From assembly GCA_963842955.1 (NCBI GenBank), contig CAWJIJ010000006.1, positions 310,001 through 374,000 of the forward strand: 64,000 nt of DNA, given 5' to 3'. Both the position numbers and the translations under genes were made by a program. Shown here piece by piece: positions 35,795 to 45,267 of this stretch (position 1 is the stretch's first letter; the number at the start of each line of letters is the position of its first letter). Under the pieces are notes generated by a model, which saw only the letters and a program-made list of their open reading frames with translations, did not search any database and was not told where the DNA came from. Source of the stretch: JARFQW01 sp963842955 (GTDB lineage: Bacteria > Pseudomonadota > Gammaproteobacteria > Steroidobacterales > XN24).

Positions 35795-36544
35795 TCAGGC
35801 GGCTCCGGCGAAGAACCCCATCTTGACCCCGGCGATTTCGATGACGTCGCTGTCGGCCAGCTTGTGGGCATTCGCGCCGATCGCCGTGCCATTGATTTCC
35901 GGCATCTGGCCGCTGGATCCGCCATCCACGTGGACCAGGTAGTAGCCCTCGGCGCGGCGCGTGATGGCCGCGACCTGTACGCCGGGCCGACCCAGCGTTG
36001 TCAGGGCCTTCGTGAGGTTAAGTTCGCGGCCGGCGAACTGGCCCGACATGACTTGCAGGCGGGCTTCCTGGGCCGCGGGTGCGGACTGGCGGGGCTGGTC
36101 GCGCTCGGCAGCACCCATCGGAGGCGGCGGTGGCGGCGGGGAGGCCGCTGCACTGGCTTCCTCGACAGCCTGCTGCACGCGATCGAGGCTGCGCTTGGAT
36201 TGCGTGCTCGGATGAATGACCATCGTCTTCTCGAACTCGTCCTGAGCCGAATCCGACTGCTGATCGACGAACCTGAGCTGGTGGTGACCGATCGTGATCG
36301 TGTCCCCGTGCTGAAGCGCGTGTTTCTTGATCAGCCGTCCGTTGACATACGTGCCATTGGTGCTGTTCAAGTCCTCAAGGAACGAGTCATTGAGAATATT
36401 GATGATGAGCGAGTGATGACCGCTGACCGCAGGATTATCGATGCGAACATCGTTATCCGGGAGTCGGCCAATCGTGTAGCGCTCCTTGCTCATGTTGTAC
36501 TCGGCGAGTACTTGCCCGTCGAGACTCAGAATTAACCTAGCCAT
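35795..36544 (-). CDS. FHA-domain protein with two FHA modules
   Basis: A 249-residue protein. The first FHA domain (residues about 1-95) has YTIGRLPDNDVRIDNPAVSGHHSLIIN...LEDLNSTNGTYVNGRLI with the phosphothreonine-binding Arg, Ser-His and Asn residues. A linker with a TMVIHP motif and a polyproline run (SPPPPPPPMG) follows. A second, weaker FHA-like domain is at the C terminus (GRELNLTKALTTLGRPGVQVAAITRR...GTAIGANAHKLADSDVIEIAG). FHA domains bind phosphothreonine. The adjacent PP2C phosphatase (20 bases away, same strand) suggests a Ser/Thr phosphorylation circuit; no kinase is seen in the window. Confidence 0.88.
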   Translation of the reverse strand: MARLILSLDGQVLAEYNMSKERYTIGRLPDNDVRIDNPAVSGHHSLIINILNDSFLEDLNSTNGTYVNGRLIKKHALQHGDTITIGHHQLRFVDQQSDSAQDEFEKTMVIHPSTQSKRSLDRVQQAVEEASAAASPPPPPPPMGAAERDQPRQSAPAAQEARLQVMSGQFAGRELNLTKALTTLGRPGVQVAAITRRAEGYYLVHVDGGSSGQMPEINGTAIGANAHKLADSDVIEIAGVKMGFFAGAA

Positions 36545-36564
36545 AGCCTTGCTTCCGGTTGTTT

Positions 36565-37389
36565 CTAACCAAACAGTCCTTTGATACGGTCAACGAACCC
36601 GTGTCGCTCCGCAAAGGATTCGACAATCTGCGCCAGGCAGACGGATACGTTGTCACGGCCCCCGTTGTCGTTGGCGAGCTGGATCAGCTGCTCGCCAACG
36701 GTCTGCAGATTAGCACCGAAGGTGCTGATCGTTAGATGTATGTCCTCGTCTTCAACCATGTCGGACAACCCGTCCGAGCACACCAGGTAAACATCACCAG
36801 GCTGCACGGCCGTTTCCTGCACTTCCACATCTACGCCAGATTCCACGCCGAGGGCGCGGGTGACGTAGTTCTTGTTCGACGACCGGGAGGCTTCCTCGGG
36901 GGAATAGAAGCCACGATCGACGAGTTCCTGGAGCAGCGAGTGATCCATGGTCAGCTGCTCGAACTGATCGCTGCGCAGACGGTAAACCCTCGAGTCGCCG
37001 ACATGCGCAATCGATACCTTGTTGTCAAAAAACAAACACGCTGCAAACGTCGTCCCCATTCCCTTGCACTGGGGCTGGGTTTCGGCGGTCTGCCAGATGA
37101 TCTTGTTGGCCCGGCTGACGGCATTTCTGAGAACGATGCTCTGACGCATCAGTCCGCTCTGCACGTCAATATCGCCCCTGGACTCACGATCCACTCCCAC
37201 ACGCACAAGATCCATAACGGTCTTGATGGCCAGTTCGCTTGCGACTTCACCGGCGTTGTAGCCGCCCATGCCGTCGGCCAGGACCATCAGCCCGGTGTCC
37301 ATATCGGCACCGGCCGCGTCCTCGTTGTGATCGCGGACCCTGCCTGTGTCCGTGAACTGGACAACCTGGATCTTTCCTTTAAGGCTCAT
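36565..37389 (-). CDS. PP2C-family serine/threonine phosphatase
   Basis: A PPM/PP2C phosphatase of about 274 residues. Metal-binding motifs are RVRDHNEDA, VLADGMGGYNAGEVAS, ISIAHVGDSRVYRLR and VYLVCSDGLSDMVEDEDI, and NGGRDNVSV closes the domain. ATG 37389 (MSLKGKIQVVQFTDTGRVRDHNED) gives the usual start; upstream codons in the frame up to 37515 are low-complexity. It precedes the FHA gene and is probably co-transcribed with it. It likely reverses phosphorylation read by FHA domains, as in type VI secretion or cell-wall control, but no such genes are here. Confidence 0.92.
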   Translation of the reverse strand: MSLKGKIQVVQFTDTGRVRDHNEDAAGADMDTGLMVLADGMGGYNAGEVASELAIKTVMDLVRVGVDRESRGDIDVQSGLMRQSIVLRNAVSRANKIIWQTAETQPQCKGMGTTFAACLFFDNKVSIAHVGDSRVYRLRSDQFEQLTMDHSLLQELVDRGFYSPEEASRSSNKNYVTRALGVESGVDVEVQETAVQPGDVYLVCSDGLSDMVEDEDIHLTISTFGANLQTVGEQLIQLANDNGGRDNVSVCLAQIVESFAERHGFVDRIKGLFG

Positions 37390-37625
37390 ACGACCTTTTG
37401 TTTCTTTTCGGCCATTCCCCGGGCTTTTTGGTCCCGGGCTCACTGCGCTGCGCGGATGTCTGTCATCCTCGGCAGAGCCACGGCCCGGCTCCCGAACGCT
37501 GACAAAGCCTATCACTGACGCCGGACAAGTCCGATAGCGGAGTCACAGTTTTTTTACTTTTTCTCTACATGGCGCCACGACCGCTGCCCGTGTAGGGTGC
37601 GCAACGTGTGATCGGAGTCACGAAA

Positions 37626-38993
37626 ATGGCGCGCGCGAAAATCGCCTATGTCTGTACCGAGTGCGGAGCCAGCAGCCCGAAATGGGAAGGGCGATGCCCT
37701 GACTGCAGCAGCTGGAACACGCTTGAAGAAGCCCGGGTCGAGGCGCTGAGCCCGGCCCGTGCCGTGGGTTATGCCGGTGAATCCGCGCGGACCATGGCTG
37801 ACCTGGTCGCCGAGCCGGATCACCGCATTGCCACCGGGATCGGCGAACTGGACCGGGTTCTCGGTGGCGGCCTCGTCTCGGGATCCATTTCGCTGATCGG
37901 CGGCGATCCGGGCATCGGCAAATCCACGCTCCTGCTCCAGGCCGCAGCGGCCCTGACAGGTAAAACCCCGGCCCTCTATGTGACGGGGGAGGAGTCGCTG
38001 CGCCAGGTCGCGTCCCGGGCCCAGCGGCTGGGGCTGGAGGCCGCGGGGATGCAGCTGCTTGCGGAAACCAGCGTCGAACGGCTGATTGCCGAGGCCACCC
38101 GCATGCGGCCGGCCGTCATGGTCGTGGATTCCATACAGACCGTGTACAGCGAGGATCTGCAGTCGGCGCCCGGTTCCGTGGCACAGCTGCGCGAAAGTGC
38201 CGCCCGGCTCGTGCGCTTTGCCAAGTCCTCCGGGACCGCCGTGCTGCTGGTCGGCCACGTCACCAAGGACGGGGCGATCGCCGGCCCGCGGGTGCTGGAG
38301 CACATGGTGGATACGGTCCTCTACTTCGAGAGCGATTCCGCCAGCCGTTTCCGGGTCATCAGGACCCGGAAGAACCGCTTTGGCACCGCCAACGAGATCG
38401 GTGTGTTTGCGATGACCGGGGACGGTCTGCGCGAAGTCAGGAATCCATCAAGCATTTTTCTGTCCGGCCATGAGACGCCGGTGTCGGGGAGCATCGTCAT
38501 GGTGACCCGGGAGGGTAGCCGCCCTCTGATGGTCGAGGTCCAGGCCCTGGTGGACGACAGCCGCCTGGGACAGCCCCGGCGAGTCGCCGCGGGAATGGAT
38601 GCCAACCGCCTGGCCCTGCTTCTGGCCGTGCTACACCGGCATGCCGGCGTGGCCATGATGGACCAGGACGTTTTTATCAACGTGGTCGGGGGCGTTCGTG
38701 TGGCCGAGACAGCCGTCGATCTGCCGGTCCTTCTGGCCGGCCTTTCGAGCCTGCGGGATCGGGCCGTGTCCCGGGAACTCGTCAGTTTCGGGGAAGTGGG
38801 CCTGGCCGGCGAGATCCGGCCCGTCCCCTACGGCGAGGAGCGCCTGCGAGAGGCGGCAAAGCATGGATTCCGGCGCGCCATCGTCCCGGCCGGGAATGCC
38901 CCGCGTCAGGCGCTGCCGGGCGCGGAAAACCTCAGGATCATCCCGGTGCGCCGGCTGCAGGATGCCGTCGACGCCCTCTATGGGGACGACTAA
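37626..38993 (+). CDS. radA: DNA repair protein RadA
   Basis: A 455-residue RadA/Sms branch-migration ATPase. The N-terminal zinc finger CTECGASSPKWEGRCPDC is complete. Walker A is GGDPGIGKSTLL, the RadA-specific KNRFG motif is in RTRKNRFGTANEIG, and the Lon-like C-terminal domain holds VNVVGGVRVAET-type (FINVVGGVRVAETAVDL). ATG 37626 (MARAKIAYVCTECG) is preferred over GTG/ATG codons upstream. Transcribed divergently from the PP2C gene across about 240 bases. Its 3' end overlaps the convergent CorB-like gene. Confidence 0.96.
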   Translation: MARAKIAYVCTECGASSPKWEGRCPDCSSWNTLEEARVEALSPARAVGYAGESARTMADLVAEPDHRIATGIGELDRVLGGGLVSGSISLIGGDPGIGKSTLLLQAAAALTGKTPALYVTGEESLRQVASRAQRLGLEAAGMQLLAETSVERLIAEATRMRPAVMVVDSIQTVYSEDLQSAPGSVAQLRESAARLVRFAKSSGTAVLLVGHVTKDGAIAGPRVLEHMVDTVLYFESDSASRFRVIRTRKNRFGTANEIGVFAMTGDGLREVRNPSSIFLSGHETPVSGSIVMVTREGSRPLMVEVQALVDDSRLGQPRRVAAGMDANRLALLLAVLHRHAGVAMMDQDVFINVVGGVRVAETAVDLPVLLAGLSSLRDRAVSRELVSFGEVGLAGEIRPVPYGEERLREAAKHGFRRAIVPAGNAPRQALPGAENLRIIPVRRLQDAVDALYGDD

Positions 38994-40275
38994 GGACCTG
39001 GATCAGGCGGACTCGGGCGCCTCCGGCGGGCGACCTCATTCGAGCGGCCTTCACGCCGTTGTCGGCGATCTGGAGAATTTCGATCATATGCCCGTGAAGG
39101 TCCACCTGGTCGCCGGGCTCGGGAATTTCCTCGAGGTGCTCGAGAATCAGCCCGTTGAGCGTCTTGGGACCGTCCGTCGGCAGTTGCCAGTTCATCAGCC
39201 GGTTGAGGCTGCGAATATTGGCGCCCCCGTTGACCACGAAGCTGCCGTCGGTTTCCGGCTGGACATCCCTGAAAGCCGAAGCAGGGTCCGTTGTGAACTC
39301 GCCCACGATTTCCTCGAGGATATCGTCCAGGGTCACCAGCCCCTGGATATCGCCGTATTCGTCCACGACGAGGGCGGAGCGCCGCTTCGTGCGCTGGAAA
39401 TTCATGAGCTGCGTGGCAAGCGGCGTGCTTTCGGGGACGAAATACGCCTCTCGGAGGCGTTCCACCAGGCGCTCCCGGTCCAGGTCCCCGTCCGCCAGAT
39501 CCGGCAGGACATCGCGCAAATGCAGCATGCCCATGATGTCGTCGAGCTCCGAGTTGATGACCGGCAGCCGGGTATGCTGACTATGTTCGATCATCTCCAG
39601 GATGTCGCCCCAGTCATCGTCGAGGTCGATCGCGATGACCTCCGGGCGGGGCACCATGATGTCGTCCACGGTGACTTTCTGAAGGTCCAGCACGCTCATC
39701 ATCATGCGTCGTGACCGAGCCGGCAGCATGGCGCCGGCCTCGATGACCACCGTTCGCAGTTCTTCCTGGCTCAGCGCATTGCCGACGCCCTCCCGGGTCC
39801 CGCCGAGGATCCAGAGCACGAAGCCGGCGAAGAGATTGATGAGCCAGACCAGCGGATAGGTGATCTTGAGTAGCGGGTAGTAGACATACGCGGCAGGCAG
39901 GGCGAGCCGCTCCGGGTGGCGGGCGGCCATGGTCTTGGGGGCCACCTCGGCAAAAATCAGGATCACGAGCGTGAGAATAAAGGCGCCCGCGGCTACGGCC
40001 CCCTGGCCGCCGATGCGCAGGGCGATGATCGTCACCAGCGCGGAAGCAAAGATGTTGACAGCGTTGTTGCCGAGCAGGATCAGGCCGATCAGCCGCTCGG
40101 GTCGCGCGAGGAGTTTTTCCGCCAGTTGCGCGCTGCGATGACCCTCGCGAGCGCGATGGCGCAGCCGATACCGGTTGATGCTCATCAGGGCGGTCTCGGT
40201 ACCCGAAAAGAAGGCCGAGAAAACCAGGAGCAGGGCCAGGAGGCCGAGTAGCGATCCTATCGGAACGTCGTTCAA
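38938..40275 (-). CDS. CorB/CorC-type membrane protein (DUF21, CBS pair, CorC_HlyC domain)
   Basis: A protein of about 445 residues with the DUF21 membrane domain (LLGLLALLLVFSAFFSGTETALMSINRYRLRHRA, GNNAVNIFASALVTIIALRIGG, EVAPKTMAARHPERLALPAAYVYYPL), a CBS-domain pair (VDDIMVPRPEVIAIDLDDDW...HTRLPVINSELDDIMGMLHLRDVLP) and a CorC_HlyC domain (PVNGGANIRSLNRLMNWQLPTDGPKTLNGLILEHLEEIPEPGDQV). Members are linked to magnesium/cobalt efflux. Start appears to be TTG at 40275. The last residues run into radA antisense; one G fewer near 39018 would end the protein at SPAGAPESA and a stop around 39003, so an indel is possible. Confidence 0.9.
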   Translation of the reverse strand: MNDVPIGSLLGLLALLLVFSAFFSGTETALMSINRYRLRHRAREGHRSAQLAEKLLARPERLIGLILLGNNAVNIFASALVTIIALRIGGQGAVAAGAFILTLVILIFAEVAPKTMAARHPERLALPAAYVYYPLLKITYPLVWLINLFAGFVLWILGGTREGVGNALSQEELRTVVIEAGAMLPARSRRMMMSVLDLQKVTVDDIMVPRPEVIAIDLDDDWGDILEMIEHSQHTRLPVINSELDDIMGMLHLRDVLPDLADGDLDRERLVERLREAYFVPESTPLATQLMNFQRTKRRSALVVDEYGDIQGLVTLDDILEEIVGEFTTDPASAFRDVQPETDGSFVVNGGANIRSLNRLMNWQLPTDGPKTLNGLILEHLEEIPEPGDQVDLHGHMIEILQIADNGVKAARMRSPAGGARVRLIQVLSRPHRGRRRHPAAGAPG

Positions 40276-40344
40276 TCAGGCTGCATTGGACAAGATGTCA
40301 GGCTGGAGTGTTGTCTAGGGCTCGCCACGCTGTCAAACCGCGTG

Positions 40345-41193
40345 TCAACCCCATTGCCGGCCGAACACGAGTTCGAGGATGAGCCGGCTTCCAAAATAGG
40401 CGAGAAGGAGCACGACATAGCCCGCGATCACCCAGCGCACGGCCTTTCGTCCACGCCAGCCGAATTGCCAGCGGCCGAGCAACAGGATGCCGAACACGCC
40501 CCAGGCGATGATGGAAAGAACGGCCTTGTGGGCGAGATGCTGGGCAAACAGGTCATCGACAAAGAACAGCCCGGAGAAGAGTGCGAGGGTGAGAACGAGA
40601 AATCCCACGTGAATCGTGAGAAAGAGGACGTTTTCCATGGTCTCGAGCGGCGGCAGGATCCGGGTCCAGCCCGCTGTCTTGCGAGACCTGAGCGCCCGGT
40701 CCTGCAGCGCCACGAGAACCGCGATCACCGCGCCCAGGCTCAAGAGGCTGTACGCCGTGACCGACATCAGGATATGGGCGCGAAGCTCCCAGTCCGGCCG
40801 GGTCGTGTTGGCCGGGGACGTCAGTGCCTGGCCGAGGGGGGCGAGCGCGAGGATGCCGGCCAGCGGCAGGAGGAAAGCAGCCAATCCGCGGAATCGGGGC
40901 TTCAGGGCGCCAAGCAGAGCGGTCAGCGCGACCAGCCAGCCAACGACGCTGGCTACACCGGCAATGGACAGTTCACTGCCGCCGGTGGCCCCGAACTCCG
41001 ATACCAGGTCCGCGCTGTGAAGAAGCAGACCGGCGGCGCCGACCAGCAGGCCGGGGGCGGGAGAAACCGACCCCGGGGAACGTTCTTCTGCGAGGCGGAC
41101 GCGGGCGAGCAGCCATGCCGCTGCTCCGTAGCAGGCGAGGATCGTGACCTGAAACACAGACTGGAAGATGCCTATTCCATAGCGTTCAGGCAT
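40345..41193 (-). CDS. YpjD/CcsA-like cytochrome c assembly-family membrane protein
   Basis: A 282-residue protein with about eight membrane segments (VFQVTILACYGAAAWLLARV, SVVGWLVALTALLGAL, AHILMSVTAYSLLSLGAVIAVLVALQDRALRSR, AVLSIIAWGVFGILLLGRW, WVIAGYVVLLLAYFGSRLILELV). The pattern and position beside ffh match the YpjD/HemX branch of the CcsA family in gammaproteobacteria. Its exact role there is not settled. ATG 41193; divergent to the hydrolase gene. Confidence 0.85.
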   Translation of the reverse strand: MPERYGIGIFQSVFQVTILACYGAAAWLLARVRLAEERSPGSVSPAPGLLVGAAGLLLHSADLVSEFGATGGSELSIAGVASVVGWLVALTALLGALKPRFRGLAAFLLPLAGILALAPLGQALTSPANTTRPDWELRAHILMSVTAYSLLSLGAVIAVLVALQDRALRSRKTAGWTRILPPLETMENVLFLTIHVGFLVLTLALFSGLFFVDDLFAQHLAHKAVLSIIAWGVFGILLLGRWQFGWRGRKAVRWVIAGYVVLLLAYFGSRLILELVFGRQWG

Positions 41194-41305
41194 CTTCGCA
41201 TACGGCTACAATCAAGAGAAGTCCAGTCCGAGTCGACATCATGCGCCGTGGCACCCATCCCTCAAACCGCACTTTCCGATCCCGCCCCCGCCGGATGCCG
41301 GGCTC

Positions 41306-42073
41306 TTGAAAATCCGTATCCTCGGCTGTAGCGGAGGCATTGGCGCGCGCCAGCGCACCACGGCAATTCTTGTCGATGACGACGTGCTCATCGATGCGGG
41401 CACGGGTCTCGGTGACCTGTCTCTGGAGGACGTCGGCAAACTGCGTCATATCTTCCTGACCCACGCGCACCTCGACCATATCGCCGGACTCCCCATGCTG
41501 GTGGACACCGTGTTCGACCAGCGCCTCGGCTCACCCCTGGAGATCTATACCCAGACCGAGACCATCCAGGCGCTGCGCGACCATGTGTTCAACGGCGTCA
41601 TCTGGCCGGACTTCACCCGGCTGCCCGATGCCGACGATCCGGTGATCCGATTCAACGAAATCGTGGCCGGTGACCGCGTTCGCGTCGACGATCGGGATTT
41701 TCTGGCGGTTGCTGTACGTCACGCGGTGCCCACGGTGGGTTTCCTGGTCCGTTCCGGCGAGTTTCACGTCGGGTTTAGCGGCGACACGGGTGCCAACACG
41801 ACCCTGTGGGACGCGCTCAATGCGGTGCCCAGGCTGGACGCGCTGATCGTGGATGTGTCCTTTCCGAACGTCCAGCGGCCACTCGCCGAGCACTCGGGCC
41901 ACTATTGTCCCGACACGCTCGCCGCGGACCTGGCTTCGCTCCGCCACCCGTCACCGATCTGGCTGACGGCGATGAAGCCCGGGTTCGAGGCGCAGATTCT
42001 CGACGAAGTCCGGGCCGTGCTCCCGGGACGCGAGGTCCGGCGTCTGATGGATGGCGACGAACTGCTTCTGTAG
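41306..42073 (+). CDS. Metallo-beta-lactamase-fold hydrolase (cyclic nucleotide phosphodiesterase-like)
   Basis: A 255-residue MBL-fold protein. The metal motif is LTHAHLDHIAGLP, followed by HAVPTVGF, FSGDTGANTTLW and a C-terminal HYCPDTL...WLTAMKPGFEAQI. The pattern resembles the class II cyclic-nucleotide phosphodiesterase branch of the fold (a hydrolase of 3',5'-cyclic nucleotides). TTG start at 41306 (MKIRILGCSGGIGARQRTT). A TACAAT at 41207-41212 could be its -10 box. Followed by ffh after 50 bases. Confidence 0.85.
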   Translation: MKIRILGCSGGIGARQRTTAILVDDDVLIDAGTGLGDLSLEDVGKLRHIFLTHAHLDHIAGLPMLVDTVFDQRLGSPLEIYTQTETIQALRDHVFNGVIWPDFTRLPDADDPVIRFNEIVAGDRVRVDDRDFLAVAVRHAVPTVGFLVRSGEFHVGFSGDTGANTTLWDALNAVPRLDALIVDVSFPNVQRPLAEHSGHYCPDTLAADLASLRHPSPIWLTAMKPGFEAQILDEVRAVLPGREVRRLMDGDELLL

Positions 42074-42084
42074 GTCGGCGACGG

Positions 42085-42090
42085 TATAAT
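42085..42090 (+). promoter_or_regulatory. -10 box TATAAT upstream of ffh
   Basis: A perfect TATAAT lies 33 bases upstream of the ffh start. The -35 region is poor (CTGCTT at 17-base spacing), so this is a candidate only. Confidence 0.4.
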
Positions 42091-42122
42091 CCGGCGCTCC
42101 TTCGTCCGGATCCGGCATTCCC

Positions 42123-43476
42123 ATGTTCGACAACCTGAGTGATCGTCTCTCCCAGGCGCGTGCCTCCCTGCTGGGCAAGGGCCGGATCACCGAAGACAAC
42201 GTCCGCGATACGCTTCGCCAGGTCCGCATGGCCTTGCTGGAGGCCGATGTGGCGCTGCCGGTGGTCAAGTCCTTCATCGACCGGGTGCGCGGAGCGGGCC
42301 GTTGGTGCCGAAGTCACGAGCAGCCTTACGCCCGGCCAGGCGCTGATCAAGATCATTCACGACGAACTCGTCGAGGTCATGGGTGCCGAATCCAGCGGCC
42401 TGGACCTCAGAGCCCAGCCGCCCGCCGTCATTCTCATGGCGGGGCTGCAGGGCGCCGGTAAGACGACGACGACCGGCAAGCTCGCCAAATGGCTCAAGGA
42501 AAAAGACAAGAAGTCGGTGATGGTGACCAGCGCCGACGTCTACCGGCCGGCCGCTATCCTGCAGCTTGAGCGGGTTGCCGAGCAGGCCGGCGCCCGGTTC
42601 CATCCCAGCCACCAGGACGAAACGCCCCTGGCGATTGCGCAGGCGGCCCTGGAGGCGGCCCGGCGGGCTCTCGTTGACGTCCTTATCGTGGATACCGCCG
42701 GCCGGCTTCACGTGGACGACGACATGATGAGCGAGGTCCGGGCCCTGCAGGATCACCTGACGCCCGCGGAGACCCTGTTCGTGGTGGACAGCATGGCAGG
42801 CCAGGATGCGGTGCACGCCGCCCGTGCCTTCGGAGAGACGCTGAATCTGACCGGTGTCGTGCTGACCAAGACCGACGGCGATGCGCGTGGCGGCGTGGCG
42901 CTTTCTGTTCGCCAGGTGACCGGCGCACCCGTCAAGTTTCTCGGTATCGGCGAGAAACTGGATGGCCTGGAGGTTTTTCACCCGGAGCGGGTGGCATCGC
43001 GCATCCTCGGCATGGGTGACGTGGTCAGCCTGGTTGAGCAGGTCGAAGAGAAGGTCGATCGGGACCAGGCGGAGAAACTGGCCCGGAAGCTCAAGAAGGG
43101 CAAGGGTTTCGACCTGGCGGACCTGAAAGAGCAGATCGCCCAGATGCAGGCCATGGGCGGCCTGTCGGCACTCATGGACAAGATGCCCGGGCTGCCGCCA
43201 CAGGCCATGAAAGCCGGCATGGGCGAGACCGAACTCAAGCGCCAGGTGGCCATCATCGACTCCATGACACCTCGTGAGCGACGCTTTCCCAAGATCATCG
43301 ACGGGTCCCGAAAGCGGCGAATTGCGGCCGGATCAGGGACCCAGGTCCAGGACGTCAACCGGTTGCTAAAGCAGCATGCGCAGATGGCGCGGATGATGAA
43401 GAAGTTCTCGAAGGGCGGCATGGCCAAGATGATGCGGGCCATGAAGGGCCGCATGCCGCCTGGATTCCCCGGCTGA
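42123..43476 (+). CDS. ffh: Signal recognition particle protein Ffh (one frameshift)
   Basis: SRP54-type GTPase of about 451 residues. The N domain (MFDNLSDRLSQARASLLGKGRITEDNVRDTLRQVRMALLEADVALPVVKSFIDRVR) is in one frame. At about 42292 one extra G (GCGGAGC for GCGAGC) shifts to the frame that carries VGAEVTSSLTPGQ, G1 MAGLQGAGKTTTTGKLAKWLK, DTAGRLHVD and TKTDGDARGG, and the methionine-rich M domain ending KGGMAKMMRAMKGRMPPGFPG. It binds signal sequences and 4.5S RNA to target membrane proteins. Very likely intact in the organism, since the gene is essential. Confidence 0.96.
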
Positions 43477-43614
43477 CCGGCGACTCCTGATACCTTCCCA
43501 TTTAGGTCTTTTGCTGTAAAATGGTGGGTTTACCGTGAGTCCGGGCCTGAAGACGGGCCCATATGTCGCCGGTCATGACCGGCCAACGATCAACGATTTG
43601 AGAGGCACCTCAAC
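43477..43614 (+). promoter_or_regulatory. Leader of the rpsP-rimM-trmD-rplS operon
   Basis: The spacer has a TAAAAT -10-like box (43517-43522; weak -35) and a short GC hairpin GGGCC...GGCCC at 43543-43560 upstream of the rpsP ribosome binding site (GAGAGG near 43600). These look like the operon promoter and leader. Confidence 0.4.
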
Positions 43615-43893
43615 ATGGTGACGATTCGCCTGTCCCGCGGCGGTGCGAAAAAGCGGCCCTTCTACCACCTCGTGGTTACCGATAGCCGGAACCGCCGGGA
43701 TGGCCGCTATATCGAGCGTCTTGGATTTTTTAACCCCCTGGCGAAGGGCTCTGACGAGTCTCTGCGCATCGACCTGGATCGTATCGATCACTGGGTTGGC
43801 CAGGGCGCCCAGTTGTCCGAACGCGTCGCCAGCCTGGTGAAGGCCGGCCGCAAGCAGGCAGCCAGCCAGGCCGAGAGCCAGGCCGCCGCCTGA
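43615..43893 (+). CDS. rpsP: 30S ribosomal protein S16
   Basis: A 92-residue S16 of full length (MVTIRLSRGGAKKRPFYHLVVTDSRNRRDGRYIERLGFFNPLAKG...LDRIDHWVGQGAQLSERVASLVK). First gene of the usual rpsP-rimM-trmD-rplS operon. Confidence 0.98.
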   Translation: MVTIRLSRGGAKKRPFYHLVVTDSRNRRDGRYIERLGFFNPLAKGSDESLRIDLDRIDHWVGQGAQLSERVASLVKAGRKQAASQAESQAAA

Positions 43894-43904
43894 GTCGGGC
43901 CGTC

Positions 43905-44406
43905 ATGGCGCACCGGGTCGTTCTCGGCCGGGTCAGCGGCCTCTATGGCGTCCGGGGCTGGGTGAAGCTCTTCTCGTTCACGCGGCCCGTCGAGAATCTG
44001 CTGGACTACAGGGAACTGACGCTGGGTCCTGGAGACACTGGCCGACTGGTCAGAATTGAAGAAGGCCGGCGGCAAGGGCAAGACACTGGTGGCGCGCTTT
44101 GCCGGAATCGACGACCGGGAGACCGCGGCAGCCCTGGTGGGGCAGGATCTCTCGGTGGATCGGGACCGACTGCCCGAGACGGCGGAGGATGAGTATTACT
44201 GGGCCGATCTCACCGGTCTGGAGGTGGTGAACCGGGAAGGCATTGTGCTGGGTCGGGTTCACAATTTGCTGAGCACCGGGGCCAACGATGTCCTCGTCGT
44301 GCGCGGTGACCGGGAGCGGCTGGTGCCGTTCGTTCAGGGGCAGTATGTCCTTGAAGTGGACCTGGAAGCGGGGCGGATCCTCGTGGACTGGTCGCCGGAT
44401 TTCTGA
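43905..44406 (+). CDS. rimM: Ribosome maturation factor RimM (one frameshift)
   Basis: 16S rRNA processing factor that helps 30S head assembly. The first frame has RVVLGRVSGLYGVRGWVKLFSFTRPVENLLDY, typical of RimM. Near 44037 one extra base shifts the frame. The next frame holds ADWSELKKAGGKGKTLVARFAGIDDRETAAALVGQDLSVDRDRLPETAEDEYYWADLTGLEV and the PRC-barrel (GVVLGRVHNLLSTGANDVLVV-like, YVLEVDLEAGRILVDW). About 166 residues joined. Lies between rpsP and trmD as expected. Confidence 0.94.
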
Positions 44407-44446
44407 TCTCGCCGGACGGGCGGGGCAGAGCTGAAGGAGCGGGCGC

Positions 44447-45211
44447 ATGCACATTACGGTGGTGACCCTGTTCCCTGAGGAAGTGAGTGTCCTCGGCCGT
44501 TTCGGCGTGCTGGGGCAGGCGGTGCGAAAAGGGCTGGTGAAACTGGAAACAGTGGACCCGCGGACCTTTGCGACGGATGTTCACCGGACCGTCGATGACC
44601 GGCCCTACGGCGGCGGACCCGGCATGGTGATGAAGGTGGAGCCCCTGAGGTCGGCAATCCAGGCCGCCCGCGGCGAGGCCCCCGACGGAACGCAGGTTGT
44701 TGTGACCAGCGCGCAGGGACGACTGTTTGACCAGTCGGTGGCCTGGGAGATGGCGGCTGCGCCGGGGATCATCCTCGTGGCGGGCCGCTACGAAGGAATT
44801 GACGAACGTCTCATCGAACTGGAGGCAGACGATGAGGTGTCGATCGGCGACTATGTGCTGAGCGGCGGTGAGCTGCCGGCGCTGGTGGTTGCGGACGCGG
44901 TGGCGAGACTGGTGCCCGGGGTTCTGGGTGAAGCGGAGTCGGCGAGGCAGGATTCCTTCGAGGACGGACTGCTGGACTGCCCGCACTACACCCGGCCGGA
45001 AGAGGCGGGTGGTTTGCGGGTGCCGCCGGTGTTGCTGTCGGGCGACCACGGGGCGATCGCCGGGTGGCGGCGGGCGGAGGCCCTGCGCCGGACCGCCCGG
45101 CGGCGTCCGGATCTGATTCGGCGGCGTGGCGTAACGACAGAGGAGCAGGGTCTCCTCGACGATTTTGAAATCGGACCCGGGAGGTCCGGTCGAAACGGGA
45201 AAACGGGATAG
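44447..45211 (+). CDS. trmD: tRNA (guanine-N1)-methyltransferase TrmD
   Basis: A 254-residue SPOUT methyltransferase making m1G37 in tRNA. Motifs: HRTVDDRPYGGGPGMVMKVEPL, LVAGRYEGIDERLIE, SIGDYVLSGGELPALVVADAVARLVPGVLG, and HYTRPEEAGGLRVPPVLLSGDHGAIAGWR. No frameshift. The C terminus is about average. Confidence 0.98.
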   Translation: MHITVVTLFPEEVSVLGRFGVLGQAVRKGLVKLETVDPRTFATDVHRTVDDRPYGGGPGMVMKVEPLRSAIQAARGEAPDGTQVVVTSAQGRLFDQSVAWEMAAAPGIILVAGRYEGIDERLIELEADDEVSIGDYVLSGGELPALVVADAVARLVPGVLGEAESARQDSFEDGLLDCPHYTRPEEAGGLRVPPVLLSGDHGAIAGWRRAEALRRTARRRPDLIRRRGVTTEEQGLLDDFEIGPGRSGRNGKTG

Positions 45212-45267
45212 CGGCAATTCGCGGGTCCCCTAACGTGGGCGCAAGCCCTGCAAGGCGGGAAATGGTA

